Shown here one piece after another: positions 25,756-34,687 of a DNA stretch of 64,000 nucleotides. The notes under the pieces were generated by a model. That model made no database searches. It was given only the letters and a program-made list of their open reading frames with translations, and was not told the DNA's origin. The first letter of the stretch is position 1; the number at the start of each line of letters is the position of its first letter. The translations under genes were made by a program, and so were the position numbers. The stretch comes from CBDFKQ01 sp965248855 (GTDB taxonomy: Bacteria; Bacteroidota; Bacteroidia; Cytophagales; 172606-1), in the NCBI GenBank assembly GCA_965248855.1, contig CBDFKQ010000014.1:124001-188000 (forward strand), given 5' to 3'.

Positions 25756-26685
25756 ATGAAAAACACGCATGTCAAAGATCAATTTTCAGTTCGAACCGAA
25801 AATAGCTTCTTAAATAAAATTCTCAGCAAACTATTAGTATCATTACTAATCTCATCTGTTGTTTTTTTGATGAGCTGCAAAAAAAATGATGATAATTCAG
25901 AATCCTGCAAGAAAGAATTGCTTCGAAAGACTGCAATTAATTTTTACACCTCCTTATATAGTGCTGACCAGTCTACGCTGAAAAATTACGTGGCAACTAC
26001 TTATGTAGAACACCAAATAAGTGCCGCCTTTACATTTACAGGTCTTAAAGAATATGCCAAAAGTCGCACACAATCTATAGAAAATCACAAGTTGATCATC
26101 CATCGTACTATAGTGCAGGGTAATTTAGTGGGTTTACATATTGAAGAAAAGGTGAAAACTGACAGTTCTGTTGCACGCATGGCATTATTTCGTTTTAATG
26201 CTGATGGGAAAGTTATTGAACATTGGGAAGCTATGCAAGGTGAGCCTAAGAAAAGTGCAAATCCAAATACAATGTTTGATGGAGCAGTTGTTAATTATTC
26301 ATCGTCTGTAGCAGGCCAATATCTGGATGCTACTGTTAAAAGTGATATGCAGGTTTTCAATAATTATGACACATTAATTGTTAGACAGACCCGTGATGGA
26401 TATATCCAACATAATCCATTAGCAGGCAATGGACCTGATGCATTGATTGGATTACTTACATTTTTTAAATCAAAAGGTTTTAAAACAGTGGCTAACAATT
26501 ATATAAAATTAGCCGAGGGCGATTTTGTATTGGAGCTTAATAACTATCAAACATCACCTGATTTCCCGGGCCTTACGAATTCTGTTGCCTTTGACTTAAT
26601 CAGGCTGACTCAGGCAGGTAAAGAAGCCGAACATTGGGATGTATTAGAAGAGATAAAAGGAGCTGATAAAACTAAAGCTTTTTAA
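25756..26685 (+). CDS. Putative lipoprotein with two SnoaL-like domains
   Basis: The 309-residue protein has an N-terminal hydrophobic segment ending in a lipobox (LLISSVVFLMSCKKND), preceded by an unusually long about 24-residue polar leader, so a later start is possible. Two SnoaL/NTF2-like repeats follow: the first around NFYTSLYSADQSTLKNYVAT and GKVIEHWEAMQGEP, the second around YIQHNPLAGNGPDALIG and EAEHWDVLEEI. Paired SnoaL-like domains of this type occur in predicted polyketide-cyclase-like or DUF4440-like secreted proteins; the substrate is unknown. It has its own promoter box and a hairpin terminator, so it is a single-gene unit. Confidence 0.75.
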   Translation: MKNTHVKDQFSVRTENSFLNKILSKLLVSLLISSVVFLMSCKKNDDNSESCKKELLRKTAINFYTSLYSADQSTLKNYVATTYVEHQISAAFTFTGLKEYAKSRTQSIENHKLIIHRTIVQGNLVGLHIEEKVKTDSSVARMALFRFNADGKVIEHWEAMQGEPKKSANPNTMFDGAVVNYSSSVAGQYLDATVKSDMQVFNNYDTLIVRQTRDGYIQHNPLAGNGPDALIGLLTFFKSKGFKTVANNYIKLAEGDFVLELNNYQTSPDFPGLTNSVAFDLIRLTQAGKEAEHWDVLEEIKGADKTKAF

Positions 26686-26713
26686 TATTTCATTTATAGA
26701 GGATAGGTAAAGA

Positions 26714-26763
26714 AAAGGCCATATTAAAGAACACTATAAGTTAGTTTCTTCAGTATGGCCTTT
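26714..26763 (+). terminator. Hairpin terminator after the SnoaL-like lipoprotein gene
   Basis: AAAGGCCATA and TATGGCCTTT form a perfect 10-bp stem with a 30-base loop; no strong T-run follows, so efficiency is uncertain. Confidence 0.45.
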
Positions 26764-26936
26764 AAAGTAATTTTAAATTATATTTTAAATACTAATTTTG
26801 AATTAAGTTAAAGTAGAATAGACAATTGAGTTTTAAGAAATATTTATCCATCCATACCCGGCTGATTTTTTAAATAAAATCATTTTTAAAAAAGAAAGTA
26901 TTATTAAGTTTTGTATTTTATTTATTGACTATAATA

Positions 26937-27908
26937 ATGAAAGCAGCAGTAACAATAAAGGCAGGAACTCCTAATGTTATAATTATTCAGGAAAGACCAA
27001 AACCAAAGGCAAAAGAAGGTTGGATTGTTATTAAAATAAAAGCCTTTGGTTTAAACAGATCTGAATTGTTCACCAGGCAGGGCGCATCTCCTAATGTTAC
27101 CTTTCCGCGCATACAAGGGATTGAGTGTGTTGGTGAAGTAGAAGAAGATCCTTCAGGCACTTACAAAATTGGTCAAAAGATAGCAGCAATGATGGGAGGT
27201 ATGGGAAGGGAGTTTGACGGTAGCTATGCAGAATTTGTAGCGGTTCCTATAGAAATTGTTTTACCATTTGAAAGTAATTTACCATGGAAAATACTTGGAG
27301 CCATTCCGGAAATGTTTCAGACGGTGTCAGGATCATTAATGGATGCTTTGGATGTGAAAAAAGGAGAGACTATCCTCATTCGTGGTGGAACTTCATCGAT
27401 AGGTATGTTAGCTTGTCAATTAGCCGGAAATTTAGGATTAACTGTTATAACTACTACAAGAAATCCTACAAAAGAAATTCACCTTAAAGCGAATGGTGCA
27501 CATTATGTTTTAATTGATGACGGAGAGATCAGTTCCAAATTAAAAAGTTTATTTCCGCAAGGAGTTGATAATGTGCTTGAGTTAATTGGTACAACCACAT
27601 TAAAAGATTCGCTCAAATGCATAAAACCAAAGGGGATTGTTTGTATGAGCGGCATATTAGGTAATGAATGGACGATGAAAGAATTTACACCAATGGGGGA
27701 TATATCTTCTTTAGGCCGCTTAACAGTTTATATGGGAGAAGCCGCTAATATCAGTAAAGAGTTGCTTCAGGATTTTATTAATTCGGTTGCCGATTGCAGT
27801 ATAAAACTTAATATTGATAAAGTATTCAATTTGAATCAGATTGTAGAAGCGCATATGTATATGGAAAGTAACCAAAGCATAGGGAAAGTCTTAGTTCAAA
27901 CGGAGTAA
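26937..27908 (+). CDS. Zinc-type alcohol dehydrogenase-like / quinone reductase-like MDR protein
   Basis: The protein, 323 residues from the ATG at 26937 (a TTG four codons earlier is less likely), is an MDR-superfamily oxidoreductase. It shows an N-terminal GroES-like domain (AFGLNRSELFTRQGASPN), the cofactor motif IRGGTSSIGMLACQLAGNLG near residue 146, and an intact C-terminal end (MYMESNQSIGKVLVQTE). No structural zinc cysteines are visible, which points to the zinc-independent quinone reductase-like branch. It is complete, unlike the related truncated gene at 21085. A RAYT1 element begins two bases after its stop. Confidence 0.85.
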   Translation: MKAAVTIKAGTPNVIIIQERPKPKAKEGWIVIKIKAFGLNRSELFTRQGASPNVTFPRIQGIECVGEVEEDPSGTYKIGQKIAAMMGGMGREFDGSYAEFVAVPIEIVLPFESNLPWKILGAIPEMFQTVSGSLMDALDVKKGETILIRGGTSSIGMLACQLAGNLGLTVITTTRNPTKEIHLKANGAHYVLIDDGEISSKLKSLFPQGVDNVLELIGTTTLKDSLKCIKPKGIVCMSGILGNEWTMKEFTPMGDISSLGRLTVYMGEAANISKELLQDFINSVADCSIKLNIDKVFNLNQIVEAHMYMESNQSIGKVLVQTE

Positions 27909-27910
27909 AC

Positions 27911-28593
27911 GCCTCGCTTGGCGTAGTCTTCAGACTACGTCAAAGCTTTATCAAATCTCCGGATTTGAAATTATAAAAACAATCCTGTTACTTTGTCTTA
28001 TGAGCCAAGGGTATCAAATTTACGATCAAACTTCACTTTATTATCTTACATTTCAGGTTGTTAAATGGGTTGATATTTTTACAAGATTAGAGTATAAAGA
28101 AATTATAACTGAAAGTTTTACATTTTGTTGAGACAGCAAAGGTTTTGAATTATATGCATACGTAATAATGACTAATCATATTCATTTAATAGCAAGGGCT
28201 AAAGAAAATTATAAGTTATCGCATATTATAAGGGATTTTAAAAAATTTACTGCCAATAAATTACTTGATTATATTAGCCGGCCACTTGAAAGTCGAAGTG
28301 ATTGGATGCTTAAAAGACTTGAATTTGCAGCCGGTGAGCATGGTAGAAATAGTAAATACCAAATCCGGACACACGAAAACCATGCTATAGAACTGTACAG
28401 TATTGAATTTATTGAGCAAAAATTAAATTATATAAGGGTTGGTATTGTTGATAAACCGGAAGATTATATTTTTAGCAGTGCAAGAAATTATTCCGGTTTG
28501 GAAGAAAAAGTAGAAATTGATTATCTTTTTTAATTAATTTCTACTCAAATCCGGAGATTTGAAGACGCTTTGACGTAGTCTGGAGACTACGCC
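27911..28593 (+). mobile_element. RAYT type 1 element with both REP1 ends
   Basis: The most complete RAYT1 copy: left REP1 hairpins GGCGTAGTCT-TC-AGACTACGTC (27920-27941) and CAAATC-TCCG-GATTTG (27952-27967), a transposase pseudogene (28000-28533), then right REP1 hairpins (28546-28561 and 28572-28593) in inverse order. The ends are inverted copies of one another, as in REP/BIME units mobilised by Y1 transposases. Confidence 0.8.
28000..28533 (+). pseudogene. REP-associated tyrosine transposase (RAYT1), in-frame stop
   Basis: From ATG 28000 the frame reads MSQGYQIYDQTSLYYLTFQV and continues to ITESFTFC, then an opal stop (28129-28131), then without frame change through YVIMTNHIHLIARAKENY (the HUH motif), RDFKKFTANKLLDYI, SDWMLKRLEF and EDYIFSSARNYSG to IDYLF. 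Compared with the fragment at 24073 it lacks five residues (HNNPV) through a 15-base in-frame deletion. The same TGA is present in the copy near 30360, so the stop predates their separation or is read through. The candidate catalytic tyrosine lies in the NHIH-downstream helix region. Confidence 0.85.
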
Positions 28594-28701
28594 AAGCAGG
28601 GGGGAAATTTGTAAATTCAAATATTGTAAATGAGTTTATTGAACCTTTAATACAACATATTTCAGTTCATTAGGGAAATTTTAGTGGACAACTAAAGAAT
28701 T

Positions 28702-29097
28702 ATGGACATACCAAAAAAAATATTGGCCAGGCAACACGAAATTACCAAAGCTTATCTAAGGGCATTGGATAAACACCTGTTAGACATTGTGGAAGGACGG
28801 GCAACTGAAATGTTTGAGATAAAAGATCTTGCAAACGTTTTACATATACACCCCATTCATTTGAGCAATACAATAAAGATGGCAACCGGCCTACATGCTT
28901 GCTTCTTCTATGAAGAAAAAATAATGAATATTGCAAAAGAAATGCTAAAGAAAAATGACCAATCCATAAGTAATATTGCTTCAATACTTACTTTTGAACC
29001 ATCAAACTTTACTAAGTTTTTCAAAAGATTTGAAAATAAAACGCCAAAACAATTCCGGGAAGATTATTTAATAAATCAAGCATTCGAAAAAACTTAA
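28702..29097 (+). CDS. AraC-type HTH regulator (DNA-binding domain only)
   Basis: The 131-residue protein is essentially a stand-alone AraC/XylS DNA-binding domain: first HTH around EIKDLANVLHIHPIHLSNTI and second around ISNIASILTFEPSNFTKFFK, ending with the family signature FFKRFENKTPKQFRED. No N-terminal sensor domain is present beyond about 35 residues. It lies 84 bases upstream of an SDR gene on the same strand and is likely its regulator or operon partner; AraC-SDR pairs are common in stress or detoxification loci. Start ATG at 28702. Confidence 0.9.
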   Translation: MDIPKKILARQHEITKAYLRALDKHLLDIVEGRATEMFEIKDLANVLHIHPIHLSNTIKMATGLHACFFYEEKIMNIAKEMLKKNDQSISNIASILTFEPSNFTKFFKRFENKTPKQFREDYLINQAFEKT

Positions 29098-29181
29098 ACG
29101 ATCACCATTTATACTTAAACTGTCACCATTATATTCTTTATAACCTTTTCATCTTTGCTGTATAGTTAAAAAGCAAAAAAG

Positions 29182-29988
29182 ATGAATTTAAAAAATAATA
29201 CAATACTTATTACTGGCGGTTCAAGTGGCATTGGACATGAACTTACAAAGCAATTACTTGAATTGGACAATACTGTAATAATAACTGGCAGGGATCAGGG
29301 CAAACTTGACATAACAAAAAAGCAATTCCCAAGCGTTTATACCTTCCAAAGTGATGTTAGCGATCCAAAAGCAATTGCCGAGCTGTATGATAAAGTAATA
29401 CCTCAATTTCCTAATCTTAATATTATTATTAACAATGCCGGTGAAATGCGAAAAATTAACTTGCATGATGCTACACTCAAGTTGGAAAATATCACAAGGG
29501 AAATTGAAACTAATTTATCTGGTCCGATCCGCATGGTACATCAATTTTTGCCCCACTTAAAAACTCAAAAAAGTGCTGCCATTTTGAATGTAACATCTGG
29601 CCTTGCCCTTGTTCCATTTCCAATTTCGCCTATTTATGGATCTACAAAATCCGGACTTCGATCTTATACAAAATCTTTACGGATTCAATTGAAAAACACC
29701 AATATTAAAGTTTTTGAATTACTTGCCCCGGCAGCAAAAACATCATTAAATGATAAATTTGAAAGTGACATAGACAGTAAATCTTTAATGGAAGTTGACA
29801 AGTTGGTTAATGTGGCCATAAAAGGTTTGGAAAATGATAAACTGGAAATTTATCCAGGACTCGCCAACATTATTAATATTATGAGTAAAGTAGCACCTAA
29901 CTTTTTGTTAAAGCAACTTAGCAAACCTGTTGATAAAATGCTCCGCCATGGTTCGTATCCCCAAGAACCATTCCTACCCACTAATTAA
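29182..29988 (+). CDS. Short-chain dehydrogenase (DltE-like SDR)
   Basis: The 268-residue classical SDR begins MNLKNNTILITGGSSGIGHE (TGGxxGIG cofactor motif), with IINNAGEMRKINL near residue 83 and the catalytic Y-x-x-x-K in SPIYGSTKSGLRSY near 155. The C-terminal half (GLANIINIMSKVAPNFLLKQ) resembles the DltE/YciK-like oxidoreductases. The substrate is unknown. The divergent TATA-like region is absent; it follows the AraC-type gene and is probably controlled by it. Intact. Confidence 0.9.
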   Translation: MNLKNNTILITGGSSGIGHELTKQLLELDNTVIITGRDQGKLDITKKQFPSVYTFQSDVSDPKAIAELYDKVIPQFPNLNIIINNAGEMRKINLHDATLKLENITREIETNLSGPIRMVHQFLPHLKTQKSAAILNVTSGLALVPFPISPIYGSTKSGLRSYTKSLRIQLKNTNIKVFELLAPAAKTSLNDKFESDIDSKSLMEVDKLVNVAIKGLENDKLEIYPGLANIINIMSKVAPNFLLKQLSKPVDKMLRHGSYPQEPFLPTN

Positions 29989-30150
29989 AACAGCTTTTCA
30001 AACTAAAATTCATCCCTCAAATCCTATATAAAAGTTTACGTTTTTTCACCCAAATTTTAATAATTGCAGTTGAATATTATAATGACATGGGTCTGTTACC
30101 AATTGCCAATGTTCAGCCAGGGGGTTGCTGTAATCTAGCTTTTGAAATGC

Positions 30151-30547
30151 CTCACTTTGGCTTAGTCTCCAGACTACATCAAAGCGTTATCAAATCTCCG
30201 GATTTGAAATTATAAAACAATCCTGTTATTTTGGCCTTATGAGCCAAGGGTGTCAAATTTAAGATCAAACTTCACTTTATTATCTTACATTTCAGGTTAT
30301 TAAATGGGTTGATATTTTTACGAGATTAGAGTATAAAGAAATTATAACTGAAAGTTTTACATTTTGTTGAGACAGCAAAGGTTTTGAATTATATGCATAC
30401 TTAATAATGACTAATCATATTCATTTAATAGCAAGGGCTAAAGAAAATTATAAGTTATCGGATATTATAAGGGTTGGTATTGTTGACAAACCGGAAGATT
30501 ATATTTTTAGCAGTACAAGAAATTATTCTGGTTTGGAAGAAAAGAAC
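30151..30547 (+). mobile_element. RAYT type 1 element, internally deleted
   Basis: Left REP1 hairpins lie at 30159-30180 (GGCTTAGTCTCCAGACTACATC, stem slightly decayed) and 30191-30206. The transposase then reads to the NHIHLIARAKENYKLS region, after which about 200 bases are missing: the sequence jumps from GATATTATAAGGG to GGTTGGTATTGTTGAC, between short direct repeats (ATATAAGGG-like). No right REP is visible; the remnant ends in the leader of the DUF1772 gene. The TGA also found at 28129 is present here. Confidence 0.8.
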
Positions 30548-30569
30548 AATCTATTAAAAGAAAATAAAT

Positions 30570-31031
30570 ATGACTTTAAAAATAATTGAACTAATTAACA
30601 TTGTTATTTCTGCCATGGTAGGCGGAATGTATTGGGGGCCTTGGCTTGCACTGACCAAGTCTTTAAAAAAGTTTGACTCAAAAGTATTCCTGTCTGTTGT
30701 AGGTCAGTTGAACCAGAATATGGCACCGCTTATGACCATATTATCACCGCTGTCTTTAGTGACAACAATTCTTGTACTTATTATTTCATACGATAATCAC
30801 AATGCTACATTCTACTTTACGTTCATTGGATTTCTATTATTTCTTATGGCACTAATTGTGACTTTGATAATTGAAGTGCCAATTGTAAAAAAAATTGTAA
30901 CTTGGACTGAAACAACCTTACCTTCAAATTGGGAGCAACTTAGAGACCGTTGGGGAAAATTTCACATACTACGAGTAATGGCAGGCATTATAGGACTAAT
31001 TTTTCTTTTAGCAGGAATACTTTTTGCCTAA
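30570..31031 (+). CDS. DUF1772-like membrane protein
   Basis: The 153-residue protein has four predicted membrane segments and a conserved charged turn (TTLPSNWEQLRDRWGKFHIL) between the third and fourth, the pattern of DUF1772/anthrone-oxygenase-like proteins. Function is unknown. It starts 23 bases after the RAYT1 remnant ends and is followed 26 bases later by a DoxX-like gene, then a strong terminator, so the two form a small operon. Confidence 0.7.
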   Translation: MTLKIIELINIVISAMVGGMYWGPWLALTKSLKKFDSKVFLSVVGQLNQNMAPLMTILSPLSLVTTILVLIISYDNHNATFYFTFIGFLLFLMALIVTLIIEVPIVKKIVTWTETTLPSNWEQLRDRWGKFHILRVMAGIIGLIFLLAGILFA

Positions 31032-31057
31032 TTTCTACCCAAATAAGGTAAATTTTT

Positions 31058-31474
31058 ATGAAAGTATCAGAAACTAAAATTGCAGAATGGTTTTTACGAT
31101 TATCATTAAGTGCAGCATTTTTATCTGCAACGGCAGACCGTTTGGGAATGTGGCCTCAAAAAGTTTCGGCATGGGGAAATTGGCAAAGCTTTGTAGACTA
31201 TACTAAAAGCCTAATTCCGTTTATCCCACACAGTTTAGTGCCCTTTTTAGCATATACGGCGACAGGTTTTGAAATAGTTTTAGGCATTTTGTTGCCCATT
31301 AATTTTAAAACCAATTTGGTAGCTAAAGTAAGCAGTGCCTTACTTTTAATTTTTGCCTTATCTATGGCATTTACCCAAAGCCTAAAAGCACCACTTGATT
31401 ATTCTGTATTTGTGGCCTCTGCTGCTGCTTATACTTTAAGTATAATTGTAAACAAGAACATTAAAATTAAATAA
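31058..31474 (+). CDS. DoxX-like membrane protein
   Basis: The 138-residue protein has four predicted membrane segments; the N-terminal WFLRLSLSAAFLSATADRLG and the GFEIVLGILLPI segment in the second half fit the DoxX/DoxD-like family, which are small quinone-related or redox membrane proteins. Cotranscribed with the DUF1772 gene and closed by a strong hairpin terminator (31480). Confidence 0.75.
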   Translation: MKVSETKIAEWFLRLSLSAAFLSATADRLGMWPQKVSAWGNWQSFVDYTKSLIPFIPHSLVPFLAYTATGFEIVLGILLPINFKTNLVAKVSSALLLIFALSMAFTQSLKAPLDYSVFVASAAAYTLSIIVNKNIKIK

Positions 31475-31479
31475 CAAAA

Positions 31480-31504
31480 GGGCAGCCGATAATATCGGCT
31501 GCCC
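31480..31504 (+). terminator. Strong perfect hairpin after the DoxX-like gene
   Basis: GGGCAGCCGAT, AAT loop, ATCGGCTGCCC: an 11-bp perfect, GC-rich stem, five bases after the stop codon and preceded by an A-run, so it may work in both directions. Confidence 0.75.
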
Positions 31505-31584
31505 AAAAGTGGTGGTCAGTAGTTAAATCAATCTTGTGCTTTCTATCAAAGTTTGTGCTTGGTTGAAAATGAAGTGCTTGAAAT

Positions 31585-32322
31585 CGCCACCTTCGCCAAG
31601 CCGAAAACCGTTAGTGGCATTTTGCCGAACCCCTAAACATACAGTAATCAAATAAATAATGACTATAATTAAATCAGACTTGCCCAAACAATCTATACTC
31701 AACATTGAGAATAAAAAATATGATTTTATCGACAGTTTTGAAGGTGTATTAACGGACGAAAACAACACAATAAATTCTCAAAAAGTTGGGAGAGCCTTTT
31801 TTACAAGTAGCCCAAAGTGGGTGGACAAACTATTTGTTTTGAGGAATAAGATAGTTTCAATTTTTGGACTGAAAACGTCGGGAGACACCACAGACAGACA
31901 AAAGCAACTTGATAATTTCAAATGCGAAAAAGGGGAACAACTTGGATTGTTTAAAGTGTTTAGCCGAACCGACAATGAAGTTGTTATTGGAGAAGACGAT
32001 AAACATCTGAATTTTAGAGTTTCTTTATTTTTAGTAAATCATAAAACTGAAACAACTAAGAAAAATTTGACTATTTCAACAACAGCAGAATTTAATAATT
32101 GGTTTGGCAGACTTTATTTTTTACCTGTAAAGCCACTTCATAAATTAATCGTTCCGACAATGTTAAAGGGGATAATAAAGGAATTAGAAAAATCTAATAA
32201 ATAAATGCAAGCATCAACCGAAAAACTACCAATATTGTAAGACCTAAAAAAGTATTATGAAGGTCAAGCTTGTAGGTAGACAAAAAACTGCCACTAACAT
32301 CGGGTTTTGTGCAAGTGGGGCC
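31585..32322. repeat. Inverted cassette-boundary-like motifs around the DUF2867 gene
   Basis: CGCCACCTTCGCCAAGCCG followed by CGTTAGTGGCA (31585-31620) and, inverted, TGCCACTAACATCGGGTTTT followed by GTGCAAGTGGGG (32289-32322) flank the DUF2867 gene. The shared core is GTTAGTGGCA / TGCCACTAAC. Such motifs surround mobile gene cassettes in some Bacteroidota; the resemblance to attC sites is suggestive only. Confidence 0.4.
31659..32204 (+). CDS. DUF2867-like protein
   Basis: The 181-residue protein reads IENKKYDFIDSFEGVLTDEN, FFTSSPKWVDKLFVLRNKI and, in the C-terminal part, NNWFGRLYFLPVKPLHKLIV, a pattern typical of DUF2867 proteins (short cytosolic proteins, often fused to SDRs). Function unknown. 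It is bracketed by inverted GTTAGTGGCA-type motifs and has no operon partners, so it looks like an independently acquired cassette. ATG start at 31659; no recognisable signal peptide. Confidence 0.65.
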   Translation: MTIIKSDLPKQSILNIENKKYDFIDSFEGVLTDENNTINSQKVGRAFFTSSPKWVDKLFVLRNKIVSIFGLKTSGDTTDRQKQLDNFKCEKGEQLGLFKVFSRTDNEVVIGEDDKHLNFRVSLFLVNHKTETTKKNLTISTTAEFNNWFGRLYFLPVKPLHKLIVPTMLKGIIKELEKSNK

Positions 32323-32530
32323 GGAGCGAATAACAATGAACATTTGTAATTGTATTTTGCTTTTGTTCGGGCAGGACATACAACATTCAACAATAGTTCT
32401 TAACTTCAATCTAAAATTTTCAATCGGCAGTGGTTCCGGGCGACGGAATTCTAATTCCCGACTTGCCTCATTCGTTGAGCGCCCTTTCACCGCCTACGAG
32501 GAACACTAACAAATCAATCAATAATCTAAA

Positions 32531-33733
32531 ATGAGTATAAAAAATATAATAATTTTTGCTTTTATGGCTGTTCAATTTGCATCTTGTTCAGCTCAATCGT
32601 CGTATAAAGTCCTTGATAAGACCTTGACAAAAATTTACAAAGAATCTAACTTTCCGGGATTTGCCATTTCAATCATAAAGGGAGACTCTTCCCTTTTTTC
32701 AAAAAGTTATGGCTATGCAGACAAGGCAAAAAAACTAACATATACATTAGAAACTATTCAGCCAATTGGTTCAGTTAGCAAAACGTTTATTGGTTTGGCT
32801 TTAATGAAATCTATTGAACTTGAATATTTCAATTTGGAAACCAATATCAATGACCTTTTGCCTTTTAAAATAACCAATCCAAATTTTCCAAATGGCATAA
32901 TCACAGTAAAACATCTTGCTACTCACACCTCCTCACTCTTAGACGATGAGGCAATTTATTATAGCGAAGCCTATCAATTAGGCAACAAGCCAACAATAGA
33001 ATTGGGGGCTTTCCTCAAAGACTATTACACAAAAGAGGGGAAATTCTATTCAACCAAAAATTTTGACGCTACCAATATTGGAACAAACTATGCTTACAGC
33101 AATATCGCTGCTGCTTTAATGGCGTATATTATAGAAACAAAATCAAAAATGTCTTTCTCAGACTTTACTAAAAAAAATATTTTTCAGCCTCTAAAAATGG
33201 ATAAAACGGATTGGTTTTACAATAAAAATTATGAAAAAAAGTACGCAACACTTTATCAGGTAAATCAAAATGAAAACCAACTTGAAGAAAAAATAACGAA
33301 TGCTAACCACAGCTTAAAAGCATATTCGTGTATTACTTATCCCGATGGAAGTTTGAAAACATCTGTAAATGACCTTTCGCTTTTTTTAAAGGCAATGATG
33401 AAAGGATATTTTACAAATGACGCAGTTATAATTGGCAAACGTTCTTATCAAACTTTGTTTGCAAAACAGTTTAATGAAAAAAATATGCCTGCCAATATGG
33501 ACACGAAAGAACCAAATAGAGCAATTTTTTGGTCATATTCCCGAAAAGGTGATATAAGGCATACAGGAAGCGACCCTGGAGTATTTGCTTTTATATCATT
33601 TAATCCAGTTTCAAAAATTGGACGTATTATGACACTTAACGCATCATTAGATGGTGGTGAAAATGGTAAGACAGTTGGATATTTTAAAAAAGTAATTGCT
33701 GCGTTAGACAGCTTTGAAGCAGGAGTGAAATAA
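32531..33733 (+). CDS. Serine hydrolase (class C beta-lactamase/penicillin-binding-like), lipoprotein
   Basis: The 400-residue protein has a lipoprotein signal (FAFMAVQFASCSAQSS) and the three motifs of the serine beta-lactamase-like fold: S-x-x-K in PIGSVSKTFIGLAL near residue 83, Y-x-N in TNYAYSNIAAAL near 185, and a KTG-equivalent HTG in IRHTGSDPG near 341. It probably acts in the periplasm or on the outer membrane as an esterase, peptidase or beta-lactamase-like hydrolase; bona fide beta-lactam resistance is not implied. It sits alone between cassette-like motifs, with a small hairpin downstream. Confidence 0.85.
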   Translation: MSIKNIIIFAFMAVQFASCSAQSSYKVLDKTLTKIYKESNFPGFAISIIKGDSSLFSKSYGYADKAKKLTYTLETIQPIGSVSKTFIGLALMKSIELEYFNLETNINDLLPFKITNPNFPNGIITVKHLATHTSSLLDDEAIYYSEAYQLGNKPTIELGAFLKDYYTKEGKFYSTKNFDATNIGTNYAYSNIAAALMAYIIETKSKMSFSDFTKKNIFQPLKMDKTDWFYNKNYEKKYATLYQVNQNENQLEEKITNANHSLKAYSCITYPDGSLKTSVNDLSLFLKAMMKGYFTNDAVIIGKRSYQTLFAKQFNEKNMPANMDTKEPNRAIFWSYSRKGDIRHTGSDPGVFAFISFNPVSKIGRIMTLNASLDGGENGKTVGYFKKVIAALDSFEAGVK

Positions 33734-33848
33734 AAACGAACGCCCAACATGTGGAGAAAGGGCCTTATTGTTAGAAGCCTAAAAGTATCGGAGCTTGGGG
33801 TGAAATCCCAAAAAGTATGATGTTTGAAATAAAGCAACAAAAAGAAAA

Positions 33849-33868
33849 CAGCCAATAAAAATTGGCTG
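33849..33868 (+). terminator. Hairpin after the serine hydrolase gene
   Basis: CAGCCAAT, AAAA, ATTGGCTG forms a perfect 8-bp stem about 115 bases after the stop. Between the stop and here lies GCCCAAC-type cassette-like sequence (33742-33780) ending in GTTAGAAGCC. Confidence 0.45.
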
Positions 33869-33981
33869 CCCTGGATAGCATTTCTTTTATAAAAAAGAAA
33901 ATTCTTCATTTGATTTCACAAATATAAAAATATTTATATGAAATAATTTGCTTTTTATGACAGTACCTAAGGATAAAAGGG

Positions 33982-34546
33982 GGCATTTGGAGTTAAAACC
34001 GGAAGGTCTGCTTCGAGCGTTCCTGTAGAAAAAATTTTAATTACCGAACCTATTATTGGTGGCGAAGCAATTTATGTTCATCCTTCTCAAAATGGAGGAA
34101 CAAGGCATTTATCTGCAGCACAGTTTGTTTTTGACCAAAGAGATTCAATAGCCCTTGTTGCCTCTCAGGAAGGGCGCTTTATAATTTTTTCATGGTCGCC
34201 TTGCGAAGAAATTGTTAATGCGCACAGAATAGACTCACTTTTATTGTAAATGTTTCTTCTCTCCGAAAATAAACTTTTATTAAGATTCTTTTTTTTTTCA
34301 TAAAAATATTTTAATTAGGTTTTCTTCGACAACAAAACTCAAATTTTAGCGGAAAAAATGTTAATTATATCCATGGAAATTCAGTGGAAGCAGGGTTTGT
34401 TGAAAAAGCTGAAGATTAGCTTCATTGTAGTGCATCGGATTATTCTGTGTTACAAAAGGAAAAATGGAATTGATATATTTAGAATATTTACACAAGCGGA
34501 CGCTTGACGAATTGTGGGTCTTAGCGGACGTTAAGACCAGTGTGGG
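33982..34546 (+). repeat. DACNV-tail repeat, copy C, with RAYT2 C-terminus and REP2
   Basis: The longest duplicate: the last 88 codons of the DACNV gene, frame intact to the stop at 34246-34248, then the shared downstream DNA, RAYT2 C-terminal sequence (frameshifted; start codon GTG changed to GCG) and a good REP2 hairpin GGTCTTA-GCGGACGT-TAAGACC (34517-34538). Most differences from the native gene are at third codon positions, so this copy diverged while under selection elsewhere. Confidence 0.85.
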
Positions 34547-34640
34547 GGATTACAATAAACGCCAGAGGCTTACGAAATTCACACTCGCAATATCCGAGCG
34601 AAGGCGGTGAATAGAAAAATTAATTATCCTGCAACATTTG

Positions 34641-34648
34641 TATCTTTG
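34641..34648 (+). promoter_or_regulatory. -7 promoter box for the ABC three-component system
   Basis: TATCTTTG matches TAnnTTTG and lies 40 bases before the ATG at 34688. No good -33 TTTG at normal spacing was seen. Confidence 0.5.
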
Positions 34649-34687
34649 TAAAGTGAATGAAACTTTCTTTAAAATAGAAATAAAACA

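Noticed and set aside
32194..32509. Short ORFs around 32.2-32.5 kb on both strands
   Set aside because: They lie in the repeat-like cassette boundary and have no recognisable product; they overlap each other antisense.
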